The notes under the pieces: model-generated
Databases searched by the model: none
The model's input: the letters and a program-made list of their open reading frames with translations, nothing else
What the model was told of the DNA's origin: nothing
In this document: positions 25,014 to 34,603 of the stretch, piece after piece
Numbering within the stretch: the first letter of the stretch is position 1
Layout: each line of letters opens with the position of its first letter
From: Flavivirga aquimarina
GTDB lineage: Bacteria > Bacteroidota > Bacteroidia > Flavobacteriales > Flavobacteriaceae
Assembly (NCBI RefSeq): GCF_030540835.1
Contig: NZ_JAUOEK010000134.1
Coordinates: 1 to 64,000 of the forward strand
Reading direction: 5' to 3'
Length of the DNA stretch: 64,000 bases
Translations under genes and position numbers: made by a program

Positions 25014-26255
25014 CTATCTTATTTTCAATGTTACAATTGAAAGGATAGCCAACAGAATGCCTATAATCCAAAATCGGGTTACAATTTTACTCTCATGATA
25101 TCCTTTCATTTGATAGTGATGATGCAACGGCGACATTTTAAAAATGCGACGTCCTTCCCCAAATTTTTTCTTGGTATATTTAAACCAACTCACTTGCATA
25201 ATTACCGATAAATTTTCTGCAACAAAGACACCACACAGCACCGGAATTAGCCACTCCTTACGAACAGCTATAGCTATAACCGCAATAACACCCCCAATAG
25301 TCAAACTTCCTGTATCTCCCATAAAAACTTGTGCGGGATAAGTGTTATACCATAGAAACCCTATTAAAGCTCCAACGAAAGCTGAAATATAAATAGTGAT
25401 TTCACCCACTCTAGGGATATACATAATGTTGAGATAATCTGAAAAATCGAAACGCCCAGAAATAAATGCAAAAATCCCTAACGTGAGCACTATTATAGCT
25501 GACGTTCCTGCTGCTAAACCATCTATCCCATCTGTAAGATTAGCTCCGTTTGAAACTGCTGTAATAATAATAATAACCGCGAGCACAAATATTATCCACG
25601 CATATTTTGCCCATTCTGGATTAATCCAAGTAATTAAATTTGCGTAATCAAACTCATTTGATTTCACAAAAGGAATGGTTGTTTTTGTTGATTTATTTTC
25701 AATTTTGAATAGTTCGATTTCCTCAATATTTGGGTTTTCAGCCAACAAAACTTGTTGTTCAACTAAAGGCAATTTTTCTTTTATAGTCACATCTTTATGA
25801 AAATATAAAGTCACTCCTACTATAATACCAAGCCCTACTTGCCCAAGAATTTTAAATCGTCCTTTTAAACCTTCTTTGTCATTTTTGAATTTTTTAATGT
25901 AATCATCAATAAAACCAATGGCTCCCATCCAAAGGGTGGTTACTATTAATAAAATGATGTAAATATTTTCTAGCTCAGACAATAACAGCACAGGAATTAA
26001 TGTTGCCAGAATAATAATAATTCCGCCCATAGTTGGTGTTCCTGCTTTTTCACTCTGCCCCGCTAACCCTAAATCTCTAATCGTTTCACCGACTTGTTGT
26101 CTTTGCAAAAAGCGTATAATTCGCTTCCCATATATGGTTGAAATAAGCAAAGACAGAATCATCGCCGATGCAGCTCTAAAGGTTATAAACCCAAATAGAG
26201 ATGCTCCTGGAAATTGAAATTGTTTTTCTAAATAATCAAATAAGTAATACAACAT
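25014..26255 (-). CDS. mraY: Phospho-N-acetylmuramoyl-pentapeptide transferase
   Basis: Membrane enzyme that moves phospho-MurNAc-pentapeptide to undecaprenyl phosphate, making lipid I. The 413-aa protein has about ten membrane segments and the MraY signatures: [12 protein letters not shown] near residue 71, [16 protein letters not shown] near 115, [15 protein letters not shown] near 237, [12 protein letters not shown] near 313 and the cytoplasmic [11 protein letters not shown] near 376. A loop of about 60 residues after the fourth segment is typical for Bacteroidota. It follows murE after 4 bp. Confidence 0.96.
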   Translation of the reverse strand: MLYYLFDYLEKQFQFPGASLFGFITFRAASAMILSLLISTIYGKRIIRFLQRQQVGETIRDLGLAGQSEKAGTPTMGGIIIILATLIPVLLLSELENIYIILLIVTTLWMGAIGFIDDYIKKFKNDKEGLKGRFKILGQVGLGIIVGVTLYFHKDVTIKEKLPLVEQQVLLAENPNIEEIELFKIENKSTKTTIPFVKSNEFDYANLITWINPEWAKYAWIIFVLAVIIIITAVSNGANLTDGIDGLAAGTSAIIVLTLGIFAFISGRFDFSDYLNIMYIPRVGEITIYISAFVGALIGFLWYNTYPAQVFMGDTGSLTIGGVIAVIAIAVRKEWLIPVLCGVFVAENLSVIMQVSWFKYTKKKFGEGRRIFKMSPLHHHYQMKGYHESKIVTRFWIIGILLAILSIVTLKIR

Positions 26256-26259
26256 ATTG

Positions 26260-27723
26260 CTATTTTTGCATTTGCTTTAAAAATTCCTGTACTATTTTAT
26301 AATCATCAAAATCAAAGCGCTTTCCTTTAACTTCCTGATAGGCTTCATGACCTTTTCCTGCTATTAGAATAATATCATTAGGTTGCGCTAACTGACAAGC
26401 TGTTTTTATAGCTTGTTTTCTATCAACAATGGTTAATGTTTTTTTATAATTTTGAGGCTCTACGCCTTCTTCAATATCTTTTAGAATCTCTTCTGGAACT
26501 TCACTTCGAGGGTTATCACTTGTAAAAATGACCTTGGTACTTAAAGCCGAAGCTATATGTCCCATTTTTGGACGTTTGGTTTTATCTCTATCGCCACCAC
26601 AACCTACTACTGTTATTAACTCTTCATTTTTAGTTCTAATACTGTTAACAGTTTCTAATACATTTTTTAATGCATCTGGTGTATGTGCATAATCTATTAT
26701 TGCAGTGATTTTTTCATCAGAAATAACATATTGGAATCGTCCGCTTACATTATCTAATTCGCTAACTAAACGTAATATTTCTACTTTTTCTAAACCTAAC
26801 AACTCTGCCGTAGCATAAATTGCCAATACATTATATGCATTAAAACTCCCAATGAGTCGTGTCCAAACTTCGCTATCATTTACTTTAAGTAGTAATCCCC
26901 CAAATTGGTTTTCTAAAATTTGAGCTTTATAATCGGCATAGCCCTTTAAAGCATAAGTAAACTTTCGGGCTCTGGTATTTTGCAACATTACGAGACCATT
27001 TTTATCGTCTACATTTACTAATGCGAAAGCTTTCTCTGAAAGTCCATCAAAAAACACTTTCTTAACATCCCTATATTCTGCAAACGTTTTATGATAATCC
27101 AGATGGTCGTGAGATAAATTGGTAAATATGCCTCCCTCAAAATGCAAGCCTTCTGTTCTATATTGATGAATACCATGTGAACTCACCTCCATAAAGCAAA
27201 ATTCAACACCCACACTATTCATTTCCTTTAAATATTTATTTATGGTTAATGAATCCGGAGTGGTATGTGTCGCTTTATATTCTGTATTATCAACCATTAT
27301 TTTAACTGTTGACAATAAACCTACTTTGTAACCTGCTTTTTTAAATAACTGATATAACAAACTTGCAACCGTAGTTTTTCCGTTGGTTCCTGTTACGCCT
27401 ACCAGTTTTAAATTTTCAGATGGTGTGCCGTAATAATTAGACCCCATAACTGCTAAAGCTCTACTGGAATTATCAACCTCTACATAAGTAACCCCTTCAA
27501 CTAAATTTTTCGGCAACACTTCGCATATTACTCCTATAGCACCATTCTTTATAGCTGCATCAATAAAATGATGTCCATTGGCAACATGTCCACTAATAGC
27601 AACAAACAAATCTCCTTTGATAATGTTTCGAGAATCAAAATCAATAGCACCTATATCTATATTCGTACTGCCCACTACAGCATTAATAGTTACTTTATAT
27701 AATATGTCCTTTAATACAATCAT
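26260..27723 (-). CDS. murE: UDP-MurNAc-L-Ala-D-Glu:meso-diaminopimelate ligase
   Basis: Adds the third stem-peptide residue. The 487 residues hold the ATP motif [15 protein letters not shown] near 109, the substrate segment [19 protein letters not shown] and the motif DNPRSE near 408, which points to meso-diaminopimelate rather than lysine as substrate. The C-terminal GKGHEAYQ is typical. It overlaps the 3' end of the ftsI gene by 4 bp, suggesting coupled translation. Confidence 0.96.
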   Translation of the reverse strand: MIVLKDILYKVTINAVVGSTNIDIGAIDFDSRNIIKGDLFVAISGHVANGHHFIDAAIKNGAIGVICEVLPKNLVEGVTYVEVDNSSRALAVMGSNYYGTPSENLKLVGVTGTNGKTTVASLLYQLFKKAGYKVGLLSTVKIMVDNTEYKATHTTPDSLTINKYLKEMNSVGVEFCFMEVSSHGIHQYRTEGLHFEGGIFTNLSHDHLDYHKTFAEYRDVKKVFFDGLSEKAFALVNVDDKNGLVMLQNTRARKFTYALKGYADYKAQILENQFGGLLLKVNDSEVWTRLIGSFNAYNVLAIYATAELLGLEKVEILRLVSELDNVSGRFQYVISDEKITAIIDYAHTPDALKNVLETVNSIRTKNEELITVVGCGGDRDKTKRPKMGHIASALSTKVIFTSDNPRSEVPEEILKDIEEGVEPQNYKKTLTIVDRKQAIKTACQLAQPNDIILIAGKGHEAYQEVKGKRFDFDDYKIVQEFLKQMQK

Positions 27724-29735
27724 GAAGCGTTTAAAACAACTGTTTGATTATTTTTTAATTTCTCATTTTTATTAACAGATTGTGCTGTTATAACACCGTT
27801 TCCATTAAGTTTTACTTTTACTTCCACATCCATATTTTCCAAAAGCGCCAAAGCATCCATAGCTGGTAGCCCTATAACATTTGGCATAATGGTTTTATAT
27901 GTTCTTGCTGTTTTATAAAAGGTCTCGTATTCTTCTTCTATTGCCGGAACCTTGACATCAAGTGAATTAATCTCGTCTATTAGTGGTGTGTCTATAAATA
28001 TTTTTTGAGCAATTTTTTTAAAAACCGGCCCTGACACATCGGCTCCATAATACCCAATTTCTCTATCAGGTTCATGAATAACCACAATGCATGAGTACTT
28101 AGGATTATCTGCCGGAAAATAACCAGCGAATGACGAAATATAATTTAGCTTTTCTTTATCTCTATAATCTTTTTGACAAGTACCTGTTTTACCAGCCATT
28201 GAGAAATTTTTAGAATATAATTTATGTCCCGTTCCGTGTTTTTTATCTACTACATTCCTCAACAATTGACGCAACTTAGCAATGGTTTCTTTAGAACATA
28301 TTTGCTTATTAATTACTTCCTTTTCATAAGGCTTAATCACTTTATCAAACTCCTTAACTTCTTTTAAAAATTTAGGCTTCACCATTTCACCACCATTAGC
28401 AACCGCATTATAGAATGTTAATGTTTGTAGTGGCGTAAATGATACACCATAACCAAATGCCATCCACGGCAATGCAATACCACTCCAACGTCCATTTTTA
28501 ATTCTGGGGTCTGGAATTATCGGATTTGGCTCTCCTATAATAGACAGATCTAAACTGTCATCTAAATTCATATCATATAGTCTATCAACAAACTTGCTTG
28601 GCTTTTTCTTATAAGCTTGATGTATCGCTTTAACAATACCTGTATTTGATGATAACTCAAAAGCTTCTGAAACAGATATTTTCCCATAACCTCTATGATT
28701 AGAATCTTCTACATGTTTTCCGTAAAAGGTTAACCTTCCCTTTTCAGTATCAACGACATCACTAGTATCAATTACTTTATCTTCTAAAGCAGCAGCTAAA
28801 GCCATTAACTTAAAAGTAGAACCCGGCTCATGACTTTCTCCTACTGCATAATTTAATCGCTCATAATACAAGCCTTTACTATTTCTTCCCAAATTAGAAA
28901 TAGCTTTCACTTCCCCCGTTTTAGTTTCCATAACCACCACACAACCATGATCTGCTTTATATTTATCTAACTGCTCCCAAAGTGCATGATGCGCAATATC
29001 TTGTATGTTTACATCTATAGTTGTATATACATCGAATCCATCTTTTGGCTCTACTTGATTAAAATCGGTTAGTGGCTTCCACTTATTATTCCCTATTTTC
29101 TGTTTTTTTCTTAATCCGTCGGTCCCTCTTAAGTATTTTACTCCAAAAGCTCCATCTATACCTGGCCTTGTTACATTTCCTTTTTTATCAATATGCTCGT
29201 AACCAATCGTTCTTCTTGCAATACTCCCCATAGGAAACTCTCGTTTTGTGGTTTGCTCTACAATTAGCCCTCCTGAAATTGCGCCAAGTTTTAAAAGAGG
29301 AAAATTTCTAAATCGGATATAATCCGTGTAAGTAATATTTTTAACCAATAAGTAATATTGATTCTTATTTAACCGTGCTTTCCTTATTTCTTTTTCATAA
29401 TAACTCGAAGATTTACTTAAATACCCCGAAAGCGAGTCACATAAGGGCTTTATATATTCTTCGAAAGTCTTACGTTTAGATGTTACTGCATCTATAGCTA
29501 TATTATATTTAGGTATTGAGGTTGCCAACAAACTACCATCATCTGCATACACATTTCCTCTATTGGCCGGAATAGTTACATATTTAACGCTTCGTTTTTC
29601 AGCCAATGCCCTGTACTCATCTCCTTGAATATATTGAATACTAAACAGCTTTAACAAAACTGCAAGCCCAAAGACGAACATACATCCTGCTATAAAATAC
29701 AATCGGTTTAATATGCCTTTTTCGTTTACTGCCAA
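27720..29735 (-). CDS. ftsI: Division-specific penicillin-binding protein (FtsI/PBP) with a PASTA domain
   Basis: Transpeptidase that cross-links septal peptidoglycan. The 671 residues comprise one N-terminal membrane segment (about 11-30), a PBP dimerisation domain (about 50-215) and a transpeptidase domain with the three active-site motifs: EPGSTFKLM (SxxK), ELSSNTG (SxN) and AGKTGTCQ (KTG). The last 60 residues (MPNVIGLPAMDALALLEN) form a single PASTA domain, seen in many Bacteroidota FtsI-like PBPs. It overlaps murE by 4 bp. Confidence 0.93.
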   Translation of the reverse strand: MAVNEKGILNRLYFIAGCMFVFGLAVLLKLFSIQYIQGDEYRALAEKRSVKYVTIPANRGNVYADDGSLLATSIPKYNIAIDAVTSKRKTFEEYIKPLCDSLSGYLSKSSSYYEKEIRKARLNKNQYYLLVKNITYTDYIRFRNFPLLKLGAISGGLIVEQTTKREFPMGSIARRTIGYEHIDKKGNVTRPGIDGAFGVKYLRGTDGLRKKQKIGNNKWKPLTDFNQVEPKDGFDVYTTIDVNIQDIAHHALWEQLDKYKADHGCVVVMETKTGEVKAISNLGRNSKGLYYERLNYAVGESHEPGSTFKLMALAAALEDKVIDTSDVVDTEKGRLTFYGKHVEDSNHRGYGKISVSEAFELSSNTGIVKAIHQAYKKKPSKFVDRLYDMNLDDSLDLSIIGEPNPIIPDPRIKNGRWSGIALPWMAFGYGVSFTPLQTLTFYNAVANGGEMVKPKFLKEVKEFDKVIKPYEKEVINKQICSKETIAKLRQLLRNVVDKKHGTGHKLYSKNFSMAGKTGTCQKDYRDKEKLNYISSFAGYFPADNPKYSCIVVIHEPDREIGYYGADVSGPVFKKIAQKIFIDTPLIDEINSLDVKVPAIEEEYETFYKTARTYKTIMPNVIGLPAMDALALLENMDVEVKVKLNGNGVITAQSVNKNEKLKNNQTVVLNAS

Positions 29736-29744
29736 GGGCTTTGT

Positions 29745-30062
29745 TTATTTTTGGGATTTAACTTTTATTTTTTTAGGCGGAATCACCGAAGGCGACAAGC
29801 CTTTTTCTTTCATTTTCCCTATAACTGTCGACTCCATTTTAAGCCTCATGAGTCGGGAACGACCATCTACAAAAGCCGAGCGCATTTCTTTAACTTCATT
29901 TTTTAATCGGGCAATTTCATATACTTTTTTATCTGCACTATGCGAACTCGCTATCATTATAATTGCCAAAACAGAAATAAAAATGATGAATCTCCAATTC
30001 TTAAAAGAGTCGTCGCTAACTAAAAAAGTCCCTTTTAATATGTTGTAAATGTTTTTTTCCAT
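29745..30062 (-). CDS. ftsL: FtsL-like division protein
   Basis: A 105-aa protein with one membrane segment (residues about 25-41, FIIFISVLAIIMIASS) followed by a coiled-coil stretch (KKVYEIARLKNEVKEMRSAF, then SRLMRLKMESTVIGKM). Size, topology and position between rsmH and ftsI fit FtsL, which is poorly conserved in sequence. In Bacteroidota it is usually annotated as an FtsL-like S-adenosylmethionine-methyltransferase neighbour. The start lies 9 bp after a palindromic repeat. Confidence 0.8.
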   Translation of the reverse strand: MEKNIYNILKGTFLVSDDSFKNWRFIIFISVLAIIMIASSHSADKKVYEIARLKNEVKEMRSAFVDGRSRLMRLKMESTVIGKMKEKGLSPSVIPPKKIKVKSQK

Positions 30063-30070
30063 TCCTATCT

Positions 30071-30101
30071 GTCTCTTTGAGACACCTCTCCAAAGGAGAG
30101 G
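30071..30101. repeat. Two palindromes at the rsmH/ftsL junction
   Basis: GTCTC-TTT-GAGAC (30071-30083) and CCTCTCC-AAA-GGAGAGG (30085-30101) are adjacent perfect hairpins. The second resembles those before ftsW and murD and at 32573-32589. Confidence 0.6.
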
Positions 30102-30127
30102 CCTTATATTATTCTTATTTATAATTT

Positions 30128-31036
30128 TTAGAGCTTCTCTGCAATTCGCAGCTTAGCACTTCTAGCTCTATTATTAGCTTTTATTTCTTCTTTCGAAGGG
30201 ACAATCAAACCATTCACTTTTTTTAATGGCACTTCAAAATTCCCAAACATATCTCGCTCCGGCTCTCCTTCAAACATGCCATTTCTAATAAAACGCTTTA
30301 CCAACCTATCTTCTAGTGAGTGATATGATATAAAGCTTAACCGCCCTCCTTTAAACAAAAGTTCAGGTGTTTGTTCTAAAAATTCCTTTAAAACCTCAAT
30401 TTCCTGGTTCACTTCTATTCGAATCGCTTGATAAATTTGAGCCAGCACTTTATTTTCATGCCGTGGTGGTAAAAACTTTCTCAATACACTTTTCAACTGC
30501 ACGCCTGTTATTATAGGTTCTGTTTTCCTATACTCAACTATGAGTCGTGCCATAGCTGGTGCTGCGCGTAATTCACCATATTCTAAAAACACTTGCTTTA
30601 ATTGATGTTCCTCATAATTATTTATCACATGAAATGCCGATAGTTCATTTTGCTGATTCATCCGCATATCCAGATCTGCCTCAAAACGTGTTGAAAACCC
30701 ACGTTCTGCAACATCAAATTGATGTGAAGAAACGCCAAAATCTGCCAAAACACCATCAACTTGCTTCACGCCATGAAATCGCAAAAACCGCTTTATATAC
30801 CTGAAGTTTTCGTGAATCAATGTCAATCGAGGATCATTAATTTTATTTTTAAGAGCGTCTTCATCTTGATCGAAAGCAAACAACCTTCCTTTTTCACCAA
30901 GCCTACTTAATATTTCTTTACTATGGCCTCCTCCTCCAAATGTGACATCTACATAAACACCATCTGCTTTAACATCTAAACCATCAACGGTTTCTTTTAA
31001 CAATACCGGATTATGATATACCATTGTCGTCTTCAT
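30128..31036 (-). CDS. rsmH: 16S rRNA (cytosine-1402-N4)-methyltransferase
   Basis: Methylates C1402 in the ribosomal decoding site. The 302 residues match the MraW/RsmH fold: HNPVLLKETVDGL at the start, VDVTFGGGGHSKEIL near 29 as the SAM-binding loop, DGVLADFGVSSHQFD near 95, RGFSTRFEADLDMRM and the C-terminal SYHSLEDRLVKRFI. A second ATG four codons later (31024) is also possible. It overlaps mraZ by 26 bp. Confidence 0.95.
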   Translation of the reverse strand: MKTTMVYHNPVLLKETVDGLDVKADGVYVDVTFGGGGHSKEILSRLGEKGRLFAFDQDEDALKNKINDPRLTLIHENFRYIKRFLRFHGVKQVDGVLADFGVSSHQFDVAERGFSTRFEADLDMRMNQQNELSAFHVINNYEEHQLKQVFLEYGELRAAPAMARLIVEYRKTEPIITGVQLKSVLRKFLPPRHENKVLAQIYQAIRIEVNQEIEVLKEFLEQTPELLFKGGRLSFISYHSLEDRLVKRFIRNGMFEGEPERDMFGNFEVPLKKVNGLIVPSKEEIKANNRARSAKLRIAEKL

Positions 31037-31481
31037 CTTGTCCCATTACTTCTTCAGCTAAATCTGCAAAATCTATAGCCGCATCGTCAATAGCTTGTTC
31101 ATATAAATCTTTATCCCAAATCTCAATAATATTGATAGCCGAAGCCACAACTATATTTTTCGAAATACCGGCAAATACTGTTAAGTCTTTCGGAACTAAC
31201 AAACGCCCATTAACATCTACATCAACCATTTTTGCACCCGCAGTAAACCTGCGAATAAAATCGTTGTTTTTCTTTTTAAACTTATTGAGCTTATTCATTT
31301 TTTGCATTACAACCTGCCACTCACTCATAGGGTATAATTCCAAACACTTTTGAAATACAGAACGACGCAACACAAAACCATCAGACAAAACAGAGGACAA
31401 CTGCTTTTTTAAAGCAGCCGGCATCATTAACCTACCCTTAGCATCTACTTTGCAATCGTATGTCCCTGTTAGTAAGTCCAA
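31011..31481 (-). CDS. mraZ: Transcriptional regulator MraZ
   Basis: First gene of the dcw cluster and its likely repressor. The 156 residues carry two SpoVT/AbrB-like beta domains, each with the family motif: GTYDCKVDAKGRLMMPAALK near 6 and MVDVDVNGRLLVPKDL near 85. The start codon is TTG at 31481: an in-frame TAA lies three codons upstream and no ATG comes before the first conserved domain. Three direct repeats of a GTGG box lie 50-80 bp upstream, where MraZ is known to bind its own promoter in other bacteria. Confidence 0.92.
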   Translation of the reverse strand: MDLLTGTYDCKVDAKGRLMMPAALKKQLSSVLSDGFVLRRSVFQKCLELYPMSEWQVVMQKMNKLNKFKKKNNDFIRRFTAGAKMVDVDVNGRLLVPKDLTVFAGISKNIVVASAINIIEIWDKDLYEQAIDDAAIDFADLAEEVMGQDEDDNGIS

Positions 31482-31513
31482 AACGGTTTATTGAAATTTT
31501 AACGTTTAAGTTT

Positions 31514-31521
31514 CAAATATA
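31514..31521 (-). promoter_or_regulatory. -7 promoter element of the dcw cluster
   Basis: On the minus strand this reads TATATTTG, an exact TAnnTTTG match, 33 bp before the mraZ TTG start. The -33 region falls within the MraZ boxes at 31531-31560 and lacks a TTG. Confidence 0.6.
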
Positions 31522-31530
31522 TTGAAAAAT

Positions 31531-31560
31531 ATACCACTTTTTACCACTTTATACCACTTT
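31531..31560 (-). promoter_or_regulatory. Three MraZ-binding boxes (10-bp direct repeats)
   Basis: Three consecutive 10-mers ending TACCACTTT begin at 31531, 31541 and 31551; on the minus strand this reads GTGG spaced every 10 bp. MraZ in other bacteria binds tandem TGGG/GTGG repeats with one-turn spacing before mraZ. The boxes overlap the expected -33 region, so binding should repress the cluster. Confidence 0.8.
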
Positions 31561-31741
31561 GTTGATAATTTTTCAGTTAAATGGAAGTTAAACGTGATTT
31601 TTATCTTAAAAAAAAGAGCTTAGAGGTTACTATCAACATGTTAAAGAGAAAAAATTAATAACATAGATTTTATTAACATTTCGTACGGAAAGCTTTATTT
31701 TTGGCAAATAATTTAAATAGTTAAAATATGAATGAATTAAC

Positions 31742-31749
31742 TATATTTG
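31742..31749 (+). promoter_or_regulatory. -7 promoter element of the alpha/beta hydrolase gene
   Basis: TATATTTG is an exact TAnnTTTG match 19 bp before the ATG at 31769. No TTG is seen at the -33 position. Confidence 0.5.
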
Positions 31750-31768
31750 TTTTCAATGCAATGACCAA

Positions 31769-32539
31769 ATGATTAAGATGTATCGTTTAAAAAAGGAAAA
31801 AGAATATAGTTACTTAGAAGCCGGAGAAGGCACACCAATTGTGGTATTACATGGACTTATGGGCGGGCTAAGTAATTTTAATGCCGTATCGGATTTTTTT
31901 AGCATAAAGGGGTATCAAATCATTATCCCTGAGTTACCTATATACACCATGTCTTTGTTAAAAACCAATGTAAAAAGCTTTGCTAAGTATTTACATGATT
32001 TCATTGAATTTAAAGGTCTTAAAGAAGTTATATTATTAGGCAACTCACTTGGTGGACACATCGGTCTATATCACACCAAATTATATCCAGAAAAAGTAAA
32101 AGCACTTATTATAACAGGTAGTTCAGGGCTTTACGAAAACGCTATGGGTGGTGGTTATACAAAACGTAGCGATTACGAAGTCATTAAAAAGAAAGCCCAA
32201 GATGTTTTTTACGACCCGGAAGTTGCAACTAAAGAGATTGTTGATGAAGTTTACGAAACTGTAAATGATCGTAATAAACTTGTAAAAACACTGGCCATTG
32301 CCAAAAGTGCCATAAGGCATAATATGGCCAAAGATTTGCCTAATATAAAAACACCTACTTGCATTATTTGGGGTAAGAATGATACGGTTACTCCTCCTGA
32401 AGTTGCCGAAGAATTTAACGAACTCTTACCGGATTCTGATTTATTTTGGATAGACAAATGTGGTCATGCTGCTATGATGGAGCACCCTGAAGAATTTAAT
32501 AAAATTCTTGATAAGTGGTTGAACAAAAGAGATTTTTAA
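31769..32539 (+). CDS. Alpha/beta-fold hydrolase
   Basis: A 256-aa soluble hydrolase. It shows the oxyanion region VVLHGLMGGLSNF near 27, the nucleophile elbow LLGNSLGGHIGL (Ser near residue 93), an acidic site in IIWGKNDTVTP near 205 and the catalytic His in CGHAAMMEHPEEF near 235. Substrate unknown; esterase or hydrolase acting on small acyl compounds is likely. It is divergent from the dcw cluster. In Flavobacteriaceae such a gene is often near mraZ and engB. ATG 31778 (MYRLKKEKEY) is an alternative start. Confidence 0.85.
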   Translation: MIKMYRLKKEKEYSYLEAGEGTPIVVLHGLMGGLSNFNAVSDFFSIKGYQIIIPELPIYTMSLLKTNVKSFAKYLHDFIEFKGLKEVILLGNSLGGHIGLYHTKLYPEKVKALIITGSSGLYENAMGGGYTKRSDYEVIKKKAQDVFYDPEVATKEIVDEVYETVNDRNKLVKTLAIAKSAIRHNMAKDLPNIKTPTCIIWGKNDTVTPPEVAEEFNELLPDSDLFWIDKCGHAAMMEHPEEFNKILDKWLNKRDF

Positions 32540-32548
32540 AGCCTCACC

Positions 32549-32589
32549 CGAAACTGGAAAAATCAGTTTCGACCTCTCCAAAGGAAAGG
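32549..32589. repeat. Two palindromes between the hydrolase and engB
   Basis: CGAAACTG-GAAAAAT-CAGTTTCG (32549-32571) is a perfect hairpin and may end the hydrolase transcript. CCTCTCC-AAA-GGAAAGG (32573-32589) is a worn copy of the hairpin at 30085-30101. Confidence 0.55.
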
Positions 32590-32658
32590 TAAAACAGAAC
32601 CCTAAATACAAACTAAGTTCAATTAATGAAATTCTCGACGTCTCGGGAATAATAAACT

Positions 32659-33270
32659 ATGAAGATTAAGTCTGCTGAATTTGTAATGAGTAATTCCGAT
32701 GTTGCTAAATGCCCAAAAAGCATGCTACCCGAATATGCTTTTATTGGCAGAAGTAATGTTGGTAAATCGTCGCTCATTAATATGCTAACCAGTCGAAAAA
32801 GTTTAGCAAAAACGTCTGGCAGACCAGGAAAAACACAACTTATAAACCATTTTTTAATTAATAAAAACTGGCATTTGGTTGACTTACCTGGCTATGGTTA
32901 TGCGCGCGTTTCTAAAAGTTCTAAAAAAGTATTTCAAAAATTTATAACACAATATTTTGGATTACGCGAGCAACTTGTTACTGCTTTTGTTTTAGTGGAT
33001 ATTAGGCATACGCCTCAACCTATAGATTTAGAGTTTATGCAATGGCTGGGAGAACATGGTATTCCATTTTCTATTATTTTTACTAAAGCTGATAAGCTAA
33101 AACCCAAGGCTATTGAAAATTATGTAGAAGCTTATAAAGCTATTCTTTTGGAAACCTGGGAAGAGATACCGAATTACTTTATTACCTCGTCTTCTAAGGA
33201 TATTGGGAAAGAGGATGTTTTGGAGTATATAGATACTTTGAATAGTAATATGGATTTGAGGTCTAATTAA
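32659..33270 (+). CDS. engB: Ribosome-biogenesis GTPase YihA/YsxC
   Basis: GTPase needed for large-subunit assembly. The 203 residues show the G motifs in order: GRSNVGKSSLIN (G1, near 30), TSGRPGKTQ (G2), LVDLPGYGYA (G3, near 77), TKADKL (G4, near 147) and TSSSKD (G5, near 178). Length is normal for the family. Confidence 0.95.
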   Translation: MKIKSAEFVMSNSDVAKCPKSMLPEYAFIGRSNVGKSSLINMLTSRKSLAKTSGRPGKTQLINHFLINKNWHLVDLPGYGYARVSKSSKKVFQKFITQYFGLREQLVTAFVLVDIRHTPQPIDLEFMQWLGEHGIPFSIIFTKADKLKPKAIENYVEAYKAILLETWEEIPNYFITSSSKDIGKEDVLEYIDTLNSNMDLRSN

Positions 33271-33401
33271 TTAGCTTTCAATACACTACTTTGGTTTTGT
33301 AGAAATTTTCAACTACTTTCGTTTGATTTTGAATATAATTTACCAAAACACAATCTTATTTTACTATTCATTGTAAATAATACAAAAAACAACCCAATTC
33401 A

Positions 33402-34526
33402 ATGTTTCTAATAAACAAAAACAATAACCGAATAGAAAAAATATCTGAAAAAACTTTTACAGAATTAGGCTTTAAAGAAAGAGAAAATCTTCAAGAATGG
33501 CTCGCAGACAACCCCACAGCATTAGGTGAGGAATTATTGATTATACAGAAAGAGTTCAGTGGATTTAGCGATACAAATGAAAGACTGGATTTACTTGCTT
33601 TAGACAAACAAGGAAATTTAGTTATTATCGAAAACAAACTAGACGATAGCGGAAAAAATGTTACTTGGCAATGCTTAAAGTATGCATCTTATTGTTCAAG
33701 TCTAAAAAAATCCCAAATCATAAAGATTTACCAAGAGTTTCTTAACAAATCTGATTCTGCTTTAAAAGCTGAAGAATCAATTAGTGATTTTTTAGACGGA
33801 TTAGAAATAGAAGAAATCACACTGAATTCAGGTCTTACTCAAAGACTTATGTTAGTTTCAGGCTCATTTAGAAAAGAAGTTACTTCAACCGTAATTTGGC
33901 TACTTAATTATGGCATAAGACTGCAATGTTTTCAAGCAACACCTTATGCTTTAGAAGAACAGCTTTTTTTAAATGTAGAACAAATCATCCCAATGAAAGA
34001 AGCTGAAGAGTTCTCAATAAGCATGGCTGAAAAAACTCAAGAAGATATAGCGTCTCAAAAAGAAATAAAAAATCGCCACATTGTCAGAAAAAAATTCTGG
34101 AATCAAGTTATTAATCGAATGAACAGTAAGTCTGACTTATACCAAAACATAAGCCCTAGTAGATACAACTGGATTGGTGCAGGATCTGGGGTTAGAGGTG
34201 TAGGATACAACTTTACAGCTTCTAAGAATTATGGAAGAGCGGAATTATATATTGACCGAGGAGACAAAACAGAAAACGAATTTGTATTTGACTCGTTATT
34301 AAGTAAAAAAGAAACCATCGAATCTAAATTTGGAGAAAAATTAGAATGGGAGAGGTTAAACAATAAAAGGGCATGTCGAATAAAATACGAAGATACTAAC
34401 TTCAATATTTTCGAACCAGATACCTGGGAACTTACTATCGAAAAAATCACAACAGGCATGGTGAATTTAGAAAAAGCCATAAAACCTCATCTTAATGAAA
34501 TAAACAGAAAAGTAAAAGCACTGTAA
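33402..34526 (+). CDS. PD-(D/E)XK nuclease-like protein with a DUF4268-like domain
   Basis: A 374-aa protein in two parts. Residues about 15-120 contain ERLDLLALDKQGNLVIIENK, which has the spacing of a PD-(D/E)XK nuclease active site (D...ExK) like the C-terminal domain of NucS. The C-terminal part from about 225 (FWNQVINRMNSKSDLYQNIS, NYGRAELYIDRGDKTEN) resembles DUF4268, often found with restriction-type nucleases. It could be a DNA-repair or phage-defence protein. No methylase or partner gene is adjacent. It lies between engB and a transporter permease gene. Confidence 0.6.
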   Translation: MFLINKNNNRIEKISEKTFTELGFKERENLQEWLADNPTALGEELLIIQKEFSGFSDTNERLDLLALDKQGNLVIIENKLDDSGKNVTWQCLKYASYCSSLKKSQIIKIYQEFLNKSDSALKAEESISDFLDGLEIEEITLNSGLTQRLMLVSGSFRKEVTSTVIWLLNYGIRLQCFQATPYALEEQLFLNVEQIIPMKEAEEFSISMAEKTQEDIASQKEIKNRHIVRKKFWNQVINRMNSKSDLYQNISPSRYNWIGAGSGVRGVGYNFTASKNYGRAELYIDRGDKTENEFVFDSLLSKKETIESKFGEKLEWERLNNKRACRIKYEDTNFNIFEPDTWELTIEKITTGMVNLEKAIKPHLNEINRKVKAL

Positions 34527-34603
34527 ATACAATACACAATTAATAGTGACGATATATTTTAGCAGAAACTCTAGTAGTTCATTATAACTGGTTTTAAATA
34601 ACT

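Noticed and set aside
29713-30048. 111-aa plus-strand frame opposite ftsL
   Set aside because: Antisense shadow of ftsL; the minus-strand product has the expected membrane segment, coiled coil and dcw position.
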